From: Punica granatum
Taxonomy: Eukaryota; Streptophyta; Magnoliopsida; Myrtales; Lythraceae
Length of the DNA stretch: 64,000 nucleotides
NCBI RefSeq assembly: GCF_007655135.1
Contig: NW_022204314.1
Location: 1 to 64,000, forward strand
Reading direction: 5' to 3'
How positions within the stretch are numbered: position 1 is the first letter of the stretch; every line of letters starts with the position of its first letter. The position numbers and the translations under genes are program-made. The notes beneath the pieces are model-generated. The model was given only the letters and a program-made list of their open reading frames with translations. It had not been told where the DNA came from and did no database searches. Below, piece after piece: positions 31,501 to 44,771 of the stretch.

Positions 31501-33944
31501 CCATGAGATCGGTATCGTTTTATCGATTGCATAAATAACATGTTTGTGCATGCTTGTACGTTTAAATGTGTTATTTAAATCATGGCGGTACCGACTTTGC
31601 AAATACATGTCATTTATCGTGTTTAATGTTTGAGCATGCGAGAAATAGTTGAAATTGGGTTAAAGAGACCGCTTGAAATCCGAAACAGGTCAAGGGAGCT
31701 CACGGCTATCCCCAAGAGAAAAGAGCCGAGAGGTCTTTGACCTCATTTGGGTCAAGAACGGCCTCTTTATATCGATGAAATCCATTTCTCGGATTTTGTG
31801 CAATCGTAATTTCAATATCATTGCAAATCCCGCATTAAAATCCCTTTTAGAATGTTGTTTTGCAAGCAAAAATGCATTGATTCATGTATCAAGGACTTTT
31901 CCCAGTTCATTTGAGTTTCAAGGGTATTTTGGTCATTTTGACCAAATTATCCTCGACCTTCCTGGACCCGTCTTGGTCGCCGTGTTACGAATCTTTTTCA
32001 TTAAATTAAACTTTTTTGGGTATTCAAACTCCATTCAGTGGATCAATTCATGATCGGTCTGATTGTCTTTAACTTGTACATTTACTGTATTCGGCAATAA
32101 TCCTTAAACTGTAATTCCACAAATGGGTTAATCGAGACGCTTACACGATTAAATCCACTTGGCACTGATAAACTTGCATGAATTGGTCATTAACTGATAA
32201 CTTGCGTTGATAAGTTGTCAAATGACATTAATGCCCTTTTCAAAATTTGCATTTTCAAAATCCTGAAACGCGCGGTCCGATGTAGCTCGGACGTCTAGAA
32301 AGGTTTTGTGTGTCTCAACTTGAGTTTTTACCTAATTTCAGGTAACTCAGGTCAGGATACAGAAGATCTTTTTAGATCACTTTTGAGCAGATCGAATGGT
32401 TCTTTGGCTTTTTGGGGGTTCTTGCACAACCCTGGAAGATCCAGACACCGGTTACAAGCCGAGGTGGCCTACACTGCGTTGTTTCCCGTTTCTGAAAACA
32501 ATTTTCAAATAAAGGGCAATATTATCTTTTCACAAATTAGTGACACTCCTGGGGTTAGCTTGATCAGGATAAGAATAGGCTACATGTTTAGGTACAAGTT
32601 CATCTGTAAAGCCTTTTCTTATTCAACTGATGAGTTTCTATCATCCTATCGTAGATTCAGGTAACTAGAACGGTTATCTCTGTCATGAAACATACAAAAA
32701 TCCTGATTAATCATTCACTCGACCTAACCAAACATTAGACAATGGTTAGGTGGAACTCTAGGTTCCAAATCTAAAGTCAAAACACGAGTTTACCAAATTC
32801 AGTGAAATTGCAGTGTCACAATACAGAATAACTTTAAAAGTAATCCACACGCAAAGGACTTCACTATAGACACCGTGTCGGTCAGGTCCTCAAAACAAAG
32901 CCGAGTGCAAAATGCTTTGCACACGTTTGCCTGCTTAGCATAGGACATTTGCATGCCAAAACACTCAAGGTTAATAATCTATTAACTCATGTACACTTGG
33001 CACTAACAAACACACTGTCTGCTATCTGCATGCTGTTTCTTACTTTTCTGCGCTTGTTTGTCCATGCGAGTCGAGCCCGACCCATAGGACGCATTGCAAT
33101 TAGGGTCCAACACCCTAATCATCGATCACAAGGTCCAATGCTCTATCCATTGAGAGCGCATGTTGAATTTCAGTTTTCGATTTTTCCTTAAACTCACGGC
33201 GAGTTGGAGCGGAACAATAACAGAAAGCGAACTTACTGGGATTCGACCATTTGTTATATGTAATTTTTATTTATTGTTTTTGAGAGCATTGTAAGGATTT
33301 TACTTTGTACATTCATTCTGTAAGAATCCCAATCGATGAGCGAACGGTCCGAGAGTCGAACTAATCGAATCGGTCCAATGCTTGCCCAGACAAGAGTAAT
33401 CCCAAGATCTCGCTGTTCCGGTTCATGCAGGAATTCAACCATCATGGTTTGATGAACTGTAACGTAAGATAGTGAACCGATTCCCCGTCATACGGGCCTA
33501 CTTCTCTCTCGGCTTCTCAACCGACATCGTTTGGTTCATTGAATTTTCGGTGTCAAAACATATAAGTCGAGCGCAACTTAATTCACGCGGTAAATGAAAT
33601 AAAACTACAAGCCTAGCGAGCTACGGTACCGAAAGGGCGTGCGGGATATAGGCCCGCATGTGACGTGAACCCCCTAATTCGGACTCTCCAGTTCTGCACA
33701 GACCAATGCCTTAGCAAAACTAGGTATTTCATTACGCCTAGACCCGGGCAACTCACCGGCCCTCGACTCTCGGGTTGTAAATAGGTAGTGGCGACTCCTT
33801 CTTACGTGTGTCCGTCACGCATCCCCCGGGAAGGTGGACACTCCCAAGCCGGGCAATTCGGTTGCGCGCATGGGGGCCCCGACGAGAACCACATTCGGGT
33901 CCATACACCGGGATTAAAGAAAAATCCGATTTTGTTGGGCACCC
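28593..33944 (+). mobile_element. Long LTR-like repeat, copy B, nested in copia element 2
   Basis: It begins TGTCAGCACCCC and aligns in order with copy A (1100-6340). It has no coding sequence. Near the right end, TAGTGGCGACTCC (about 33787-33799) could be an LTR end plus primer site, making the first 5.2 kb one very long LTR, as in Ogre-like Ty3-gypsy elements (from memory, unverified). Copia sequence resumes at about 33945 (GTLDKLGYKY), with some tens of bases of the copia missing, so this is not a clean insertion. No target duplication was found. Confidence 0.6.
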
Positions 33945-34635
33945 TTGACAAGCTTGGCTATAAGTACAGGTGCTAAGGTGAAGCAGTAAGAATCTCAAAG
34001 GGTGCTACCATAGTGATGAAGGGACTGTTGCATAAGGGCATGTACATTCTACAAGGATGGGCTTCAAAGACATTATTTCGAGTGTCCGGCTCTTGAGAAA
34101 AAGTACTTAAAGTCACTCAAGGATGGCGGTGACTTTGCTGCAAACACGTGGTAAGGCCTCGAAATTCCTTATCAGTAATGTGGCTTTTGATGTTCTTACT
34201 TTGATCAAATAGATTAAGGGCACATGCCAAGAATAGGTGAAAAGCCTAGGAGGAATGTGGAGCTTAGGGTAAAAGTTCCTATAGCTCAAATTGGCGTAGA
34301 GATTATTCATGATTTATTTGAATAGAGGTTGAAATCTCTACGGTGGAATAGCTTGCCAGCAGAAGACAGGTGAAGTGAGCAATTCAGAACACGGGAACGT
34401 TGTGGGCATACGAAGTTGGTGGTATCATGTGATGTTGAAGTTAGAAATATGACTTGTCAAAAGGTCAACTTTGGAGGGTGCACCATAGGGAAGCTGAGGA
34501 AGCCCGACACCTGGAAGGAGTCCAAGGGTGGCTTGGACTTGAGTGATCGCACAAGATGAGGTGGAGCCTTGGAAGGGCTGTGACAAAGCAGGTTGAATCT
34601 AGATCGATGCGGACTTGGGAGAACACGAGCCAAGG
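33945..34635 (+). pseudogene. Copia element 2, post-insertion remnant
   Basis: DKLGYKYRC, then a stop, then GEAVRISKGATIVMKGLLHK and GMYILQG continue the pre-integrase region of copia element 2. After about 34060 the rest of pol (integrase, RT, RNase H) is absent and about 570 bp of unrecognised sequence leads to the 3' LTR. The element thus has a large internal deletion as well as the nested repeat. Confidence 0.72.
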
Positions 34636-35213
34636 TGGTGATTTCGTACTTAGTGGAGAACCCGAAGATCCGAAGACTGAAGTGGTAACGAGATCCGACG
34701 AAAAAAGGAAGGGTGAGATCTCAGATTCTCCTGAGATTATTTCCTCTTTTATAGGTATTTTATTGTATCCTTCAGATCTTTAAATAGGAAAATTATCTTT
34801 GGAGGATATTAGAGATATTTCTATAATATTTTTAGAATATTTCAAATGGGGAAATATCCTAAGATTATATTAAAATATCTTTTAGATATTGTATTTATTT
34901 AAATGGGAGATGGTCTTGTATCAAAACAACACGTTGTGTGAGAATCACGGGTAATCTTTTTGGGAATTCTCGGGTTTACTCTCTTGGAAGGGTTTCATAG
35001 AGTGAGAGAGTGGTGAGAACTGAGAAGATGGCGAGGCTCTTCTCAAGTTGGATCTTGTAACGGGTGCTTGGAAACATGAGTGTAATCTCCAGGTTGTAAT
35101 TTTAGGTTTATAGATCTAGTGAAATCTCTTGTTTTGTCCGTGAAAGTCTCCCTCACCTTGAGAGTTTTACAATGTATATTCCGATGTTGATTGTTCTCTC
35201 TTCTCTGTCTAAA
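34636..35213 (+). repeat. 3' LTR of copia element 2
   Basis: Matches 26888-27480; the last about 25-30 bp of the LTR are missing or diverged. Confidence 0.78.
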
Positions 35214-35845
35214 GAATTGGCAATAGACTCATGTGCTTAGCATGAACATCTAACAAGGGTTGTGGACTTTTGTTCATTAGCAGCTCCACTCTCATTGGGC
35301 TTTCAAATGAAACTAGCACTCCTTCAACAATCATAGTCGACGACGAAACCAAATCGTTACTATGAGAAGGTCTTATTGCTATAGACTACTTAGATATGGA
35401 CAATGCCAACTTGTTGATGTGACTTATTTGTTGAATGACTTTAAATGGGGTAGAATATTACCGTCTATAAAGCTAGAAAGAGATGAATTTTAATTATCTT
35501 TCTATCTTGGGGCTCTGAGAAAACAATGTTATGACATGAAAATCCGAAATTGTGGTAAATGTTCTTGGGTTTGGAATTTGCGTTTTACAATATGCTTGGA
35601 TTATGATACAATCTTACTTGCTTAAGTTATTGGTCTCTCAGTGCCACAATTCGTCGTATTTATCAATCATGCATGAAGCCATGGAAGTAAGGATGAACCA
35701 TCACACCATTTTAGTCACATGCTCATTTGACGCCCATTAATTATGTCATGTTATAATTATTTATTGATGCCTACAGGTTTGTGATCGCTCTATAGGGTCA
35801 AAATCTATCTGAATAAAATATTTGTTTGTTATCTGCTTCGCTCCT
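35214..35845. other. Spacer between two retroelements
   Basis: About 630 bp; no gene, RNA or element end recognised. Confidence 0.5.
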
Positions 35846-37276
35846 TGCTGACGGTTTTTCAATCCCGTAAGTACATGACCGTAACAAGTGATATAGTAAT
35901 GAGTAGAATATTGTTCTCACGAAGGCTTGCCTTAATATTATACTAACATTTGAAATTATCACAACCTAACTGAAGTCAAGAAAATTAAAAATTGATTTTT
36001 ATAATATTAAAGCAAATAAAGATAACCAAAAATCAATTGGTGAGATGACCTAGAATTACAATTTCCCCCACACTTCACTAATTCGATGTACTCCCTCCTT
36101 CCCTAATTCGATTGAGATTGAATCTAGTAACCTCAATTTCACAAGTATTTCCTAGGTATCTTCCGAATTCTTTAGGAGAAATACCTAACTCAACCAATCC
36201 CCTGTATTCCTACAAAAATTTCAATTAAGCTAAACCCATTAAACTCCAACTTGAATGGCTACCTAAGGTGTGTAAGTATATTCTTATCTTACTAACCAAT
36301 CAATTCGATTCCTCGATATTGAACGTAGATAATTGTATCATTGTTCTAAACCTGAAATCTGTTTTCCAAGTTCATCCACATTAACAATTCATAACAACTA
36401 TTGATCAGGCAATTGCTAGCAATAAGTACAAGATATAATAAATAGATCAAGATCGAAAACAAATTAAATCAAAAGAAAATAAATAAATTAATCATGCACG
36501 CGTTGAATTACGATCCCAGCATATTAAATCAGCCCGTAAGGAGTGAGGAACACATGTAAGAATTCATCATAGACATTGAAATTAGAGAAATTAATAAGGA
36601 ATTTGAAATAAATAGCTCAATTGTGCCACAAAATTAAAACACTCAAGCAAATACTCCCTCTCTCGTATGTGTGCTTTGTCTTACGCTGTCTACGCATAGA
36701 AATTGCGCCCGCCTCAGTATATATATCCATCAAAGGGCTTTGGTCCCAAAATCCAAAACTAAAACTCTAAGGAAAATATATTATTATATATTTTATATTC
36801 CTAAAATCAAGCAAAGGAACTTTCTACTATAATTCTCTTCCAAAAGTGAATGTTCAAGATATTCCGTCCTTGAAAATCCGATTTCCTTGAGTCCGCACAT
36901 TTTCGGAAGCTCTAATAGTAACTTGGGCTCCAAGTTGAGACAAGTCTTGCAGCCCTTGATGAATAGGCCAAGCTCAACCCGTCTAAGTGATCCACATGCT
37001 CCATTGACGAAGTTCATGCCTCGATACCGAAAGCTTGGGCACTCCCAAGTCTGCAAGTATCTATCCAGAAAAAGAACTCGATTCAGTGGCACAAAACACA
37101 TAGAAAAACTTGAATAACCACTTAAAAGAGAGATAAAAACACTAGACAATCTAAAACATAAAAAAAAAAAACTAAAAGTGACCTAAAAACTACAAAAGAC
37201 TCGACCATTTCAAGGTCTTAACATTGATTTATAGCCTAAAAAGTACCTAGATTGACTCGATTCTATCTAGTTATCA
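35846..37276 (-). repeat. LARD 3' LTR
   Basis: 1431 bp; it aligns with 41062-42745 apart from the hAT MITE there, and so shows that MITE's empty site (near 35862-35870). Confidence 0.78.
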
Positions 37277-40200
37277 ACTTTCAAACCTGAAATTTTGCTA
37301 GTATTCGACCAAAATAAAATAAAAGCAAAGAAAACAATCAAGCATTCCTCAGCCATCTCGAATCAAACTTGACATGCAAAGACCTCTTTAATGTTCTCAA
37401 TAGTGACAACATTTACCTTGATAGTTCAATTCATGCCTTCACCTAACCCACAATCAAGAGAAATCATATCAACCATCCTCCACCAAAACAAAACATTTTA
37501 TTTTTATGAAAAACATCTCGTGTAGTGATATGAAGTCGATATCAACAAATCAAAAGTTTAAGCAAAACATGGTTTATAATGATTCATAGAAATTTGTCTA
37601 TCATCCTCTATCCACTACATCTAAGGACCAAAATACTTTCAGGACAAAAACATAAAAATCAAAACTTTTTTTTTATCGATGGCAACCCATGTAACAAGTT
37701 TTTGATCAATGGCTCCTAGTCCAGATGGCCAAGGCATTAGGTGATGAAGCACCCATCGGATCAAATACTCGAGTTAACGAAATCAGTTTTTTTCACGGTA
37801 GCTTTTTCAATTTTTATTTTTTTATTTTTTTCTTTTACTTCATATACTAAATTTAGCTTCCAAAATTTTCATTTTTTAATCCCAATGGAGACCCATATAG
37901 CGAGCTTTCAATCAATGACTCTCGAATCAGTTGGTTCAAGGCGTTGGGCGATAAGGCACCCGGCGGATCTAATTGCTCAAGTCTCCCATAGGATTCAATA
38001 AAATTATTTAATTCTTTTTATTCACCGCATTTTTACCTAATGTGGAACCTTTCGACGCGAATACAGGCATGGCAAATGAAGGCGCCTGGTACTCAGCCCA
38101 TCCTGGTAGTTTTCAAGGTTTTATTTTTAATAATATGCGATATAAATATAGCATAGTATATAACATAAACAACTCTCATTCAACGCCCCTAGATGAAAAT
38201 CTCCTTTGTGTTCACTTCCATATTAAATCCAGAACAGACCTTACTGCACATTACTACGCATGCTTTATGAAAAATAAAGACTTGTCTCAACCAAAAACAC
38301 ACCAAAACACGAGACCATAAGTTTTTGAAAACCAAATAGTTAGAAGTTTCAGTTTCGGATAGTTAAAAATGACAAAAATTTTGATCATGAGATAAGATCC
38401 AAAAATCCTCTTTCCACCAGAAATAATGCAAATAACTATATATCCAATTTTCATCAAGTTAAATTGAGGAACAACAATACTAGACGCGATTCTACTCCTA
38501 AAAGTCAAGCACGCAAAGCAAGGCAAAACACCCCCAAACCTAAAAAAAACATTGCCCTCAATGTTTGAACCATCATGAATTAGCAGGACAATGTAAAGGG
38601 AGAGAAAGTATGCTAGTTCGTTGAATTGTGTGATTATTCTTCTTAGAATTCCTCGACCTTCCTCTTCTTTTCATCATCTCCCTCTTCTTAATTCTTGATT
38701 AGAAACAAAGATAACTCAAGCCTGACTTCACTCCTACGCTCAACATACGAGTCTCGTCAAAGGCACCTTTTTATGATCAGAGTGTAATAATCAGAGTATC
38801 TTTATAGAATGCATAATCGCAAGAGATTTAAAAGACACTTCTCTGTTCCTAACTATCATTATCCCCTTCGTGATAAAATATGAACAAAACAAGTTTTTCA
38901 AAATCAAGACTATAACAACTAAGGATGGAGAATTAAAATGTCCCAAGAACATCTCCCAATATCATCCTCACGTTCCCCATATTAATGCGTCATTCCTTGT
39001 CACTTCATTACGTTAAGCTTTAGTATCTACTCTCTCATATATGTGAATTAGATCATCAACTACAACTACTCAAAATCCTCCTAGCAAACCTCTTGACCAG
39101 GATATGGAATTCTCCTAAATGCACCCCAATAAATTCCAGCTAAGTCACAGTTCCTCAAACTAAAGTTATAAAACCAATTCATGCCACAATTCAATCTAAC
39201 CTGCCACAAACACCGCATCGTATTTAATCTCCTAAAAATGATTCCACGGCCAAGGCAAATTGCTTCCTAACTCAAGACAATTGCAATTTCAGTTCAATCA
39301 CAATCTAAAGAATTCAAGCACTGAACACTAACTTGATCCCACCAATATCAACTAATTAAAGTTTGTTTGGAATCGTGTTAGAGCCGTGGAAAATCAAGGA
39401 AAGCTACTGGTCAGGCTAAGCGACAATCGGGAACAAGTGTTCAAGCTGATCACGGTAGTGTACTGCAGAGACTTGGTGGGATGGTGTCGGGCTAAGTAGA
39501 GCAGTGGTGAGCGAAGCGGTACTGGCTAGTCGTTACAGACTATCATCGAAAATGACAATTGGCCAAGTTTGCCCTTGGTTGTAGGGGGTCTCTGATTTGA
39601 GCTCGTCTAGGACGTCATCACCGAGGCAGTGCTCATCAGATCAAATAGAAGTCAAAGCTTACTGCCGATGGTCAAGCGCAAACCAAAGATTGGTGTCGAG
39701 CTTGTGCGGGTTTCTGCGAAAAAGAAAGAGAACGAAGAGAAGTAAAGACAGAGAGAAGACGGCGGTATTTAATTCAGGAAAAAGACGAAGAGAAAAGAAA
39801 GGATGAAAAGAATCTGCGAAGACTCGAACTTCCTGATATGTTTACTTTCGAGTTTTTTTTTTTTTTAAGTGAGTAGTAGCAGCCGAGGATCTTCAAACCA
39901 AAGGCCTAGGCTCTGCCATCTTAGTACTTTTTTTAAACAACCAAATTTACAAAACAAAAGAGAAAAGAAAAAAATACTAAAAAAATGGTGAAAATAAAAG
40001 AAAAGGACTCTTAAATTTAGCACGGTATATAACTACCGACATAAGGTGAACAAAATAAAAATAGTCATAGAATACTCCATTGAATCGATGTAAGCGTTCC
40101 TCTTGAATTGTACGATACCATAACTTACTCAACTGCCACTTTAGCTCATTCCTTGGTCTACATACTCTTTCGTTCAATTCTTGATAGTGTGTGTGCAATA

Positions 40201-41061
40201 ACAATCCATGCAAATCAGCTCAATCATTAAATTGTTTATTTCTTGGTGAAGGCATGACATTTCTAATCAATTTGGGTAATTGAAAAAAATGGAAGTCCAT
40301 CTCGATTTGGCACTCTTGGCAAACGTGGTGTAGGTTCTTGTCATTTCAGGATTCCAAGAAAATCCACATCTTCTAATTCTTTTATGGGAAGCAACAAATC
40401 CTCTGCTGGATCTTCCAGATCGCTTGCATCGTCAGGTGACATGGTATCGGGTCCCTCTCGATTTTCTTTCTCCGTCAATGGGGTGTCTTCCTCGGGTTCA
40501 ACAGTGCCAACACTTGTGATCTTGTATTGCTCAAATTGTTGCTCCCACTGTATCGTGATCATGGTGGCTTTTTTGATACTTCCTTCCTTCAAGTCGAAAT
40601 TCATGTCTCTCAGCAACACTTCAAGGAATTGGTTGCGAAGGATAGAGGCAATGAGCTCCCCTTGTCTCTCGATTCTCCGACCCGCAGCTTCAATTTCTAC
40701 TAGAGCCGCTTGTGATTGTAAATGCATTTCTCCACACCCGGCTCTTCTTCTCGTGCTAGAACTATTGTCGCATTTCAAAACCAAACGGATTCAGCCATGT
40801 CACTGGTTGATCTTGCCACGAGAAGTTGGATAAATTCCACCAATCCGCATAACCCTTGACGATATGTCTTTCCATCAGGCTCTCCATCGATGGTTCATCA
40901 TCATCGAACCACATCTTGTTAAGGTACCTACAAAAATACAAGAAAGAAAATTAGATTACGGTCGAAAATATAAAATAAAATATGATCGATAACTAAGTTG
41001 CTCAGTATCGAAAGTAGTAGAAATTTTAGAAAGCAAGTCCCTGGCAATGGCACCAAAAACT
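37277..41061 (-). other. LARD internal region
   Basis: Mostly non-coding, with poly-T stretches. The only protein-like part is at 40341-40920 (next entry). The primer site is at 41036-41055. Confidence 0.6.
40341..40920 (-). pseudogene. Broken open frame in LARD, function unknown
   Basis: On the minus strand a frame from about 40920 reads MWFDDDEPSMESLMERHI and NLSNFSWQDQP, and reaches a stop after NPFGFEMRQ near 40760. A second frame continues from there (40784-40341, up to 147 codons), hydrophilic and helix-prone, with the acidic end PEEDTPLTEKENREGP. The two may be one ORF split by a frameshift. It lies directly downstream of the primer site, where gag would be, but shows no zinc knuckle or capsid motif that I know. 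Confidence 0.35.
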
Positions 41062-42745
41062 TGTTTGACAGTTTTTCAACCCTGCAAGCAAGTTTGTCAG
41101 AATCGCGATTCTACCTAGAATCGGTCGAGGGTTGTGGAATCGTGAATCGTACAATGAGAGAGATGAGGAGGGAGAGAGAGGGGGCATACAACTTTGAGTT
41201 GAAACTAGAATCGTAGAATCGGTCCGATTCTACGATTCTGCGATTCGAATCGCAATTCAGCCACGATTCTACCTTCCCGATTCATGCCATGGAATCGGAA
41301 TCGCTAGCCACCCTTTGAATCGTAGAATTGTAAGATTCTACGATTCGAATCACGATTCTAACAACCATGCCTGCAAGATGGGCCGTAACAAATAGTACAG
41401 TATTGTTCTCACAAAGATTTGACTTAAAATTCTACTAACATTCAAAATTATCACAACCTAGTTAAAGTCAAGAAAATTTAAAATCGGTTTTATGCAAATA
41501 AAGATAACCAAAAATGAATTGGTGAGACGACCTGGAATTACAATTTCTCCCACATTTAACTAATTCGATCTACTCCCCTCTTTCCCTAATTTGATTAAGA
41601 CTCATATCTACTAACCTCAATTTCACAAGTATTTCCTAAGTATTTTTCAAATTGCTTATGAGAAATATCTAACTCAACCAATCCCCTATATTTCTACGGA
41701 AATTGCAATTAAGCTAAACTCATTTAGCTCTAACTTGAATTGGCTATCTAAGGTGTGTAAGTATATTTCTTTCTTACCACTAATCAACTCGATTCCTCGA
41801 AATTGAACTTAGGTTATTCTATCATCGTTCTAAACCTGAAATCCGTTTTCCAAGTTCAGTCGAATTAACAATTCATAACAATTGTTGATCAAGCAATTGC
41901 AAGCATTAAGTATGAGATAGAATAAATAGATCAAGATAGAAAACAAATTAAATCTAGAGAAAATAAACAAATTAACTATGCACGGGTTCAATTGACATTC
42001 TAGCATATCAAATCAGCCCAGAAGGAATGAGTAACACCTGCAAGAATTCAATATTGACATTGAAATTAAAGAATTTGAAATAAATAGCACAATTGTGCCA
42101 CAAAATCCAAACATTCAAGCAAATACTCCCTCTAATGTACGCGTGCTTTGTCGTTTGCCGTCCACACTTAGAAATTACGCCCACCTCAGTATATATATCC
42201 ATCAAAGGCCTTTGGTCCCAAAATCCAAAACTAAATCTCTAACTAAGGAAAATATATTATTATATATTATATATTCCTAAAATCAAGCAAAAGCAACTTT
42301 CTACTATAATTATCTTCCAAAAGTGAATATTCAAGATATTCCCTCCTTGAAAATTTGATTTCCTCGAGTCTGCACGTTTTCGGGAGCTCTAATAGTAACT
42401 TGGGCTCCAAGTTGAGACAAGTCTTGTAGCTCTTGATGAATAGGTCAAGTTCGGCCCATCTAGGTGATTCACATGCTCCATTGAAAAAGTTCATGCCTCG
42501 ATCCCGAACTCTTGAGCACTTCCAAGTCCGCAAATATCTATCTTGAAATAGAACTCGATTCACTAGCAAAAAATTAATAGGAAAACTCGAATAACCACTT
42601 AAAAGAGAGATAAAAACAGTAGACAATCTGAAAAAAAAAACTAAAAATGACCTAAAAGCTAACAAAAGACTCGAATAACTCAAGTTCCCAACATCGATTT
42701 ATAGCCCAAAGGTACCTAGATTGACTCGATTCTATCGAGTTATCA
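41062..42745 (-). repeat. LARD 5' LTR (with hAT MITE)
   Basis: About 1395 bp without the MITE and its extra octamer, against 1431 bp for the other LTR. Confidence 0.78.
41089..41369. mobile_element. hAT-type MITE with perfect 8-bp TSD
   Basis: 281 bp, starting CAAGTTTGTCAGAATCGCG and, inverted, CATGGTTGTTAGAATCGTG. It is flanked by CCTGCAAG on both sides (41081-41088, 41370-41377). The other LTR of the same LARD has the uninterrupted site (TTTTTCAATCCCGTAAGTACATG near 35855), so the boundary is proven within this window. The interior is rich in GATTCTACGATTC-like palindromes. A longer relative is at 17389-18865. Confidence 0.9.
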
Positions 42746-42749
42746 GTCG

Positions 42750-42960
42750 TTTGCCTCATCTTTGGCCTCATGTGTTGAGAGGGGATGGAAAGAGGGGAAA
42801 TACATGTTCTTTCAGAGCGTAGCTACGAAATACTTTTTCAATTTTTTAGCATAAATAGAAATTGTTATGCACAAATATTCAATAAATCACCGGTCTACTC
42901 CCATCTACGAGTCTTCGGCTCTTTATGTTGTGCTCCCATTCGATCCGGAGTCATGGACAA
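42750..42960 (+). pseudogene. Copia integrase scrap
   Basis: The plus-strand frame contains YSHLRVFGSLCCA (near 42895-42935), the conserved end of the copia integrase core. Nothing else of the element is intact nearby. Confidence 0.5.
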
Positions 42961-44770
42961 ATTTCTAAGAGCTGGGCCCATTTCTGTGCCCGGGACACGT
43001 CGGGCCACAAGGTGGTTAATTGACCAAGAGATGGATTTATTTTTGTTTTTTTCTCTCTACATTCACATTGAACTGACTACAAGCTCCACACTCGAACTTT
43101 AAAATAACACATGAGCCGCACTTTTTGCTGCCTCAAAAGCTGGACTGGACTTAGTGTGGTGTGAGTTCACACGGACGTGTAAATCCTAAGCCACTCTAAT
43201 ACCATGTAAAATTTCACTGAACCTATAAATGGTTGGATCTATCTGTAATCTAAAAGCTCAAGTTGATAAGTTGTGATATGCGATATCTTATTTAATCCAT
43301 CAAATTCTTAAATTTTCATGTGAAATATAAACTCTGAACAAGTGCAGCCAGCCAAACGTAGCCAAATTATTTATACATGCAGTCTCATGCAACTGCCAAT
43401 TAATCTCCATAAATTGTTGATTAATGGCATGGAATAAAAATGGGAGTTACATGAGATTAAATCTCCTGTAACAAACAATTCAATGTCGGTCAACTCCACA
43501 TTTAATCCATAAGAGAAAATCGGGTCCGAATTCATGTTGGATCAATCGGCTCTGTTCCTCATGGGCGAACCAAATGTTTACAATTATATATACGGTATAT
43601 AACAATAACAATTATAATAACTAGCAAAGGGGCACGTACGATGCTGTGGGTCTCCAAAAAAGATCTTAATTAATAATATTTTCATATGATCGAAGTGAGA
43701 AAAATGATATTTGTGATATTGGAAAGTATAAAATATTATCAAATTGACATCAATTTACTTATTATAAAATTGATATAAACTCTAATTTTGAAATTGACTT
43801 AGTCTAATAAACATATAGACATTAAGGAAAACATGAGAAACTTAATTAGATAACATGATAAGAAAGTACAAAATTGCAAAAGTTTATATGAAATATTAAA
43901 TATAGAGATATAATTAATTTTATAAATATTAATTCTTGATTTCTAGATATAACTATACCATATCTAGTTGTATTACACATAAAATTGTCATTATATTTAT
44001 TAGCATACAATTCTACTTAATTCTTTTGCATTAAGTATCTCATATTTTTTTATATGTAATTATTGTATCTTGTCTTACTACAATATATTTCATTTGATCC
44101 CGATACCTTTTGACACATGATATTATGCTAGAACATACTCAAATATTATGAGGATTCTTTATTTTTTGTGTAGAATTATGAGAATTTTTTTATTTAGTAA
44201 TAAAAACCAAAAAATATATGGGGTGCATTATAACTTTTGAAACTATGCATCATATCATTATAATACAATAAACCTATAAATACTAAATATTATAATTTTT
44301 ATAACTTTTATTAAGTTCAAATTTAATTGAAAACTCATCATTGAGAACCCCGTTAATTTTTAGTGGTGTTTGAAATTCATTTAAAGTATCTTACGACCAC
44401 GACCACCCAAGAGGATTGTCAATAGGTTGAAGTAACATTGCATTTCACCGAAAATTGGCGGCGACTTAACATATAAATTCTATATTTAGGTAAATAAATT
44501 ATTAAAATAAATATATATATATATATATATATACGACTTAGATGAGATTTTATAAATTAATATAAAAAATAAAATAAAAAAGCAAAAATTTATTAGCTTG
44601 ACATGTGTCACATTCAAGCAAAAGTTTTAGTTTTATTTACTCAGGAAACACTCGCGCTTCACTGCGAGAAAGAGAAAACAACTATCCTAGATACAATTAT
44701 ATTTTCATGCTAATTCATTATATAATAATTTAATAGAAAAAATTAAATTTCATTGTTAGATTAATCATCT
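42961..44770. other. Intergenic, AT-rich; no gene
   Basis: No gene seen. TAATACCATGTAAAATTTCA at 43197 is similar to an inverted, mutated LTR end plus Met-tRNA primer site, hinting at another old minus-strand LTR fragment. A TA run lies at 44511-44533. Confidence 0.45.
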
Positions 44771-44771
44771 T

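Larger units (their letters stand above)
35846..42745 (-). mobile_element. LARD-like LTR retrotransposon (non-autonomous)
   Basis: Direct repeats at 35846-37276 and 41062-42745 flank 3.8 kb without reverse transcriptase, integrase or protease. On the minus strand the LTRs start TGATAACT and end near GTCAGCA or GTCAAACA. Directly after the 5' LTR is TGGTGCCATTGCCAGGGACT (41055-41036), close to the TGGCGCCGTTGCC primer site of Athila/Tat-type gypsy elements. Size and lack of pol fit a large retrotransposon derivative. The outer flanks (CTCCT and GTCGT) do not match, so the target duplication is lost. LTR divergence is clearly visible, so the insertion is old. Confidence 0.75.

Noticed and set aside
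40384..40833. 149-codon plus-strand frame, Ser-rich
   Set aside because: Mirror of the more protein-like minus-strand frame in the LARD.
41097..41365. GAATCGTAGAATCG repeats, first taken for a small satellite or CRISPR-like array
   Set aside because: No regular spacer pattern; the unit is one transposon with 8-bp target duplications.
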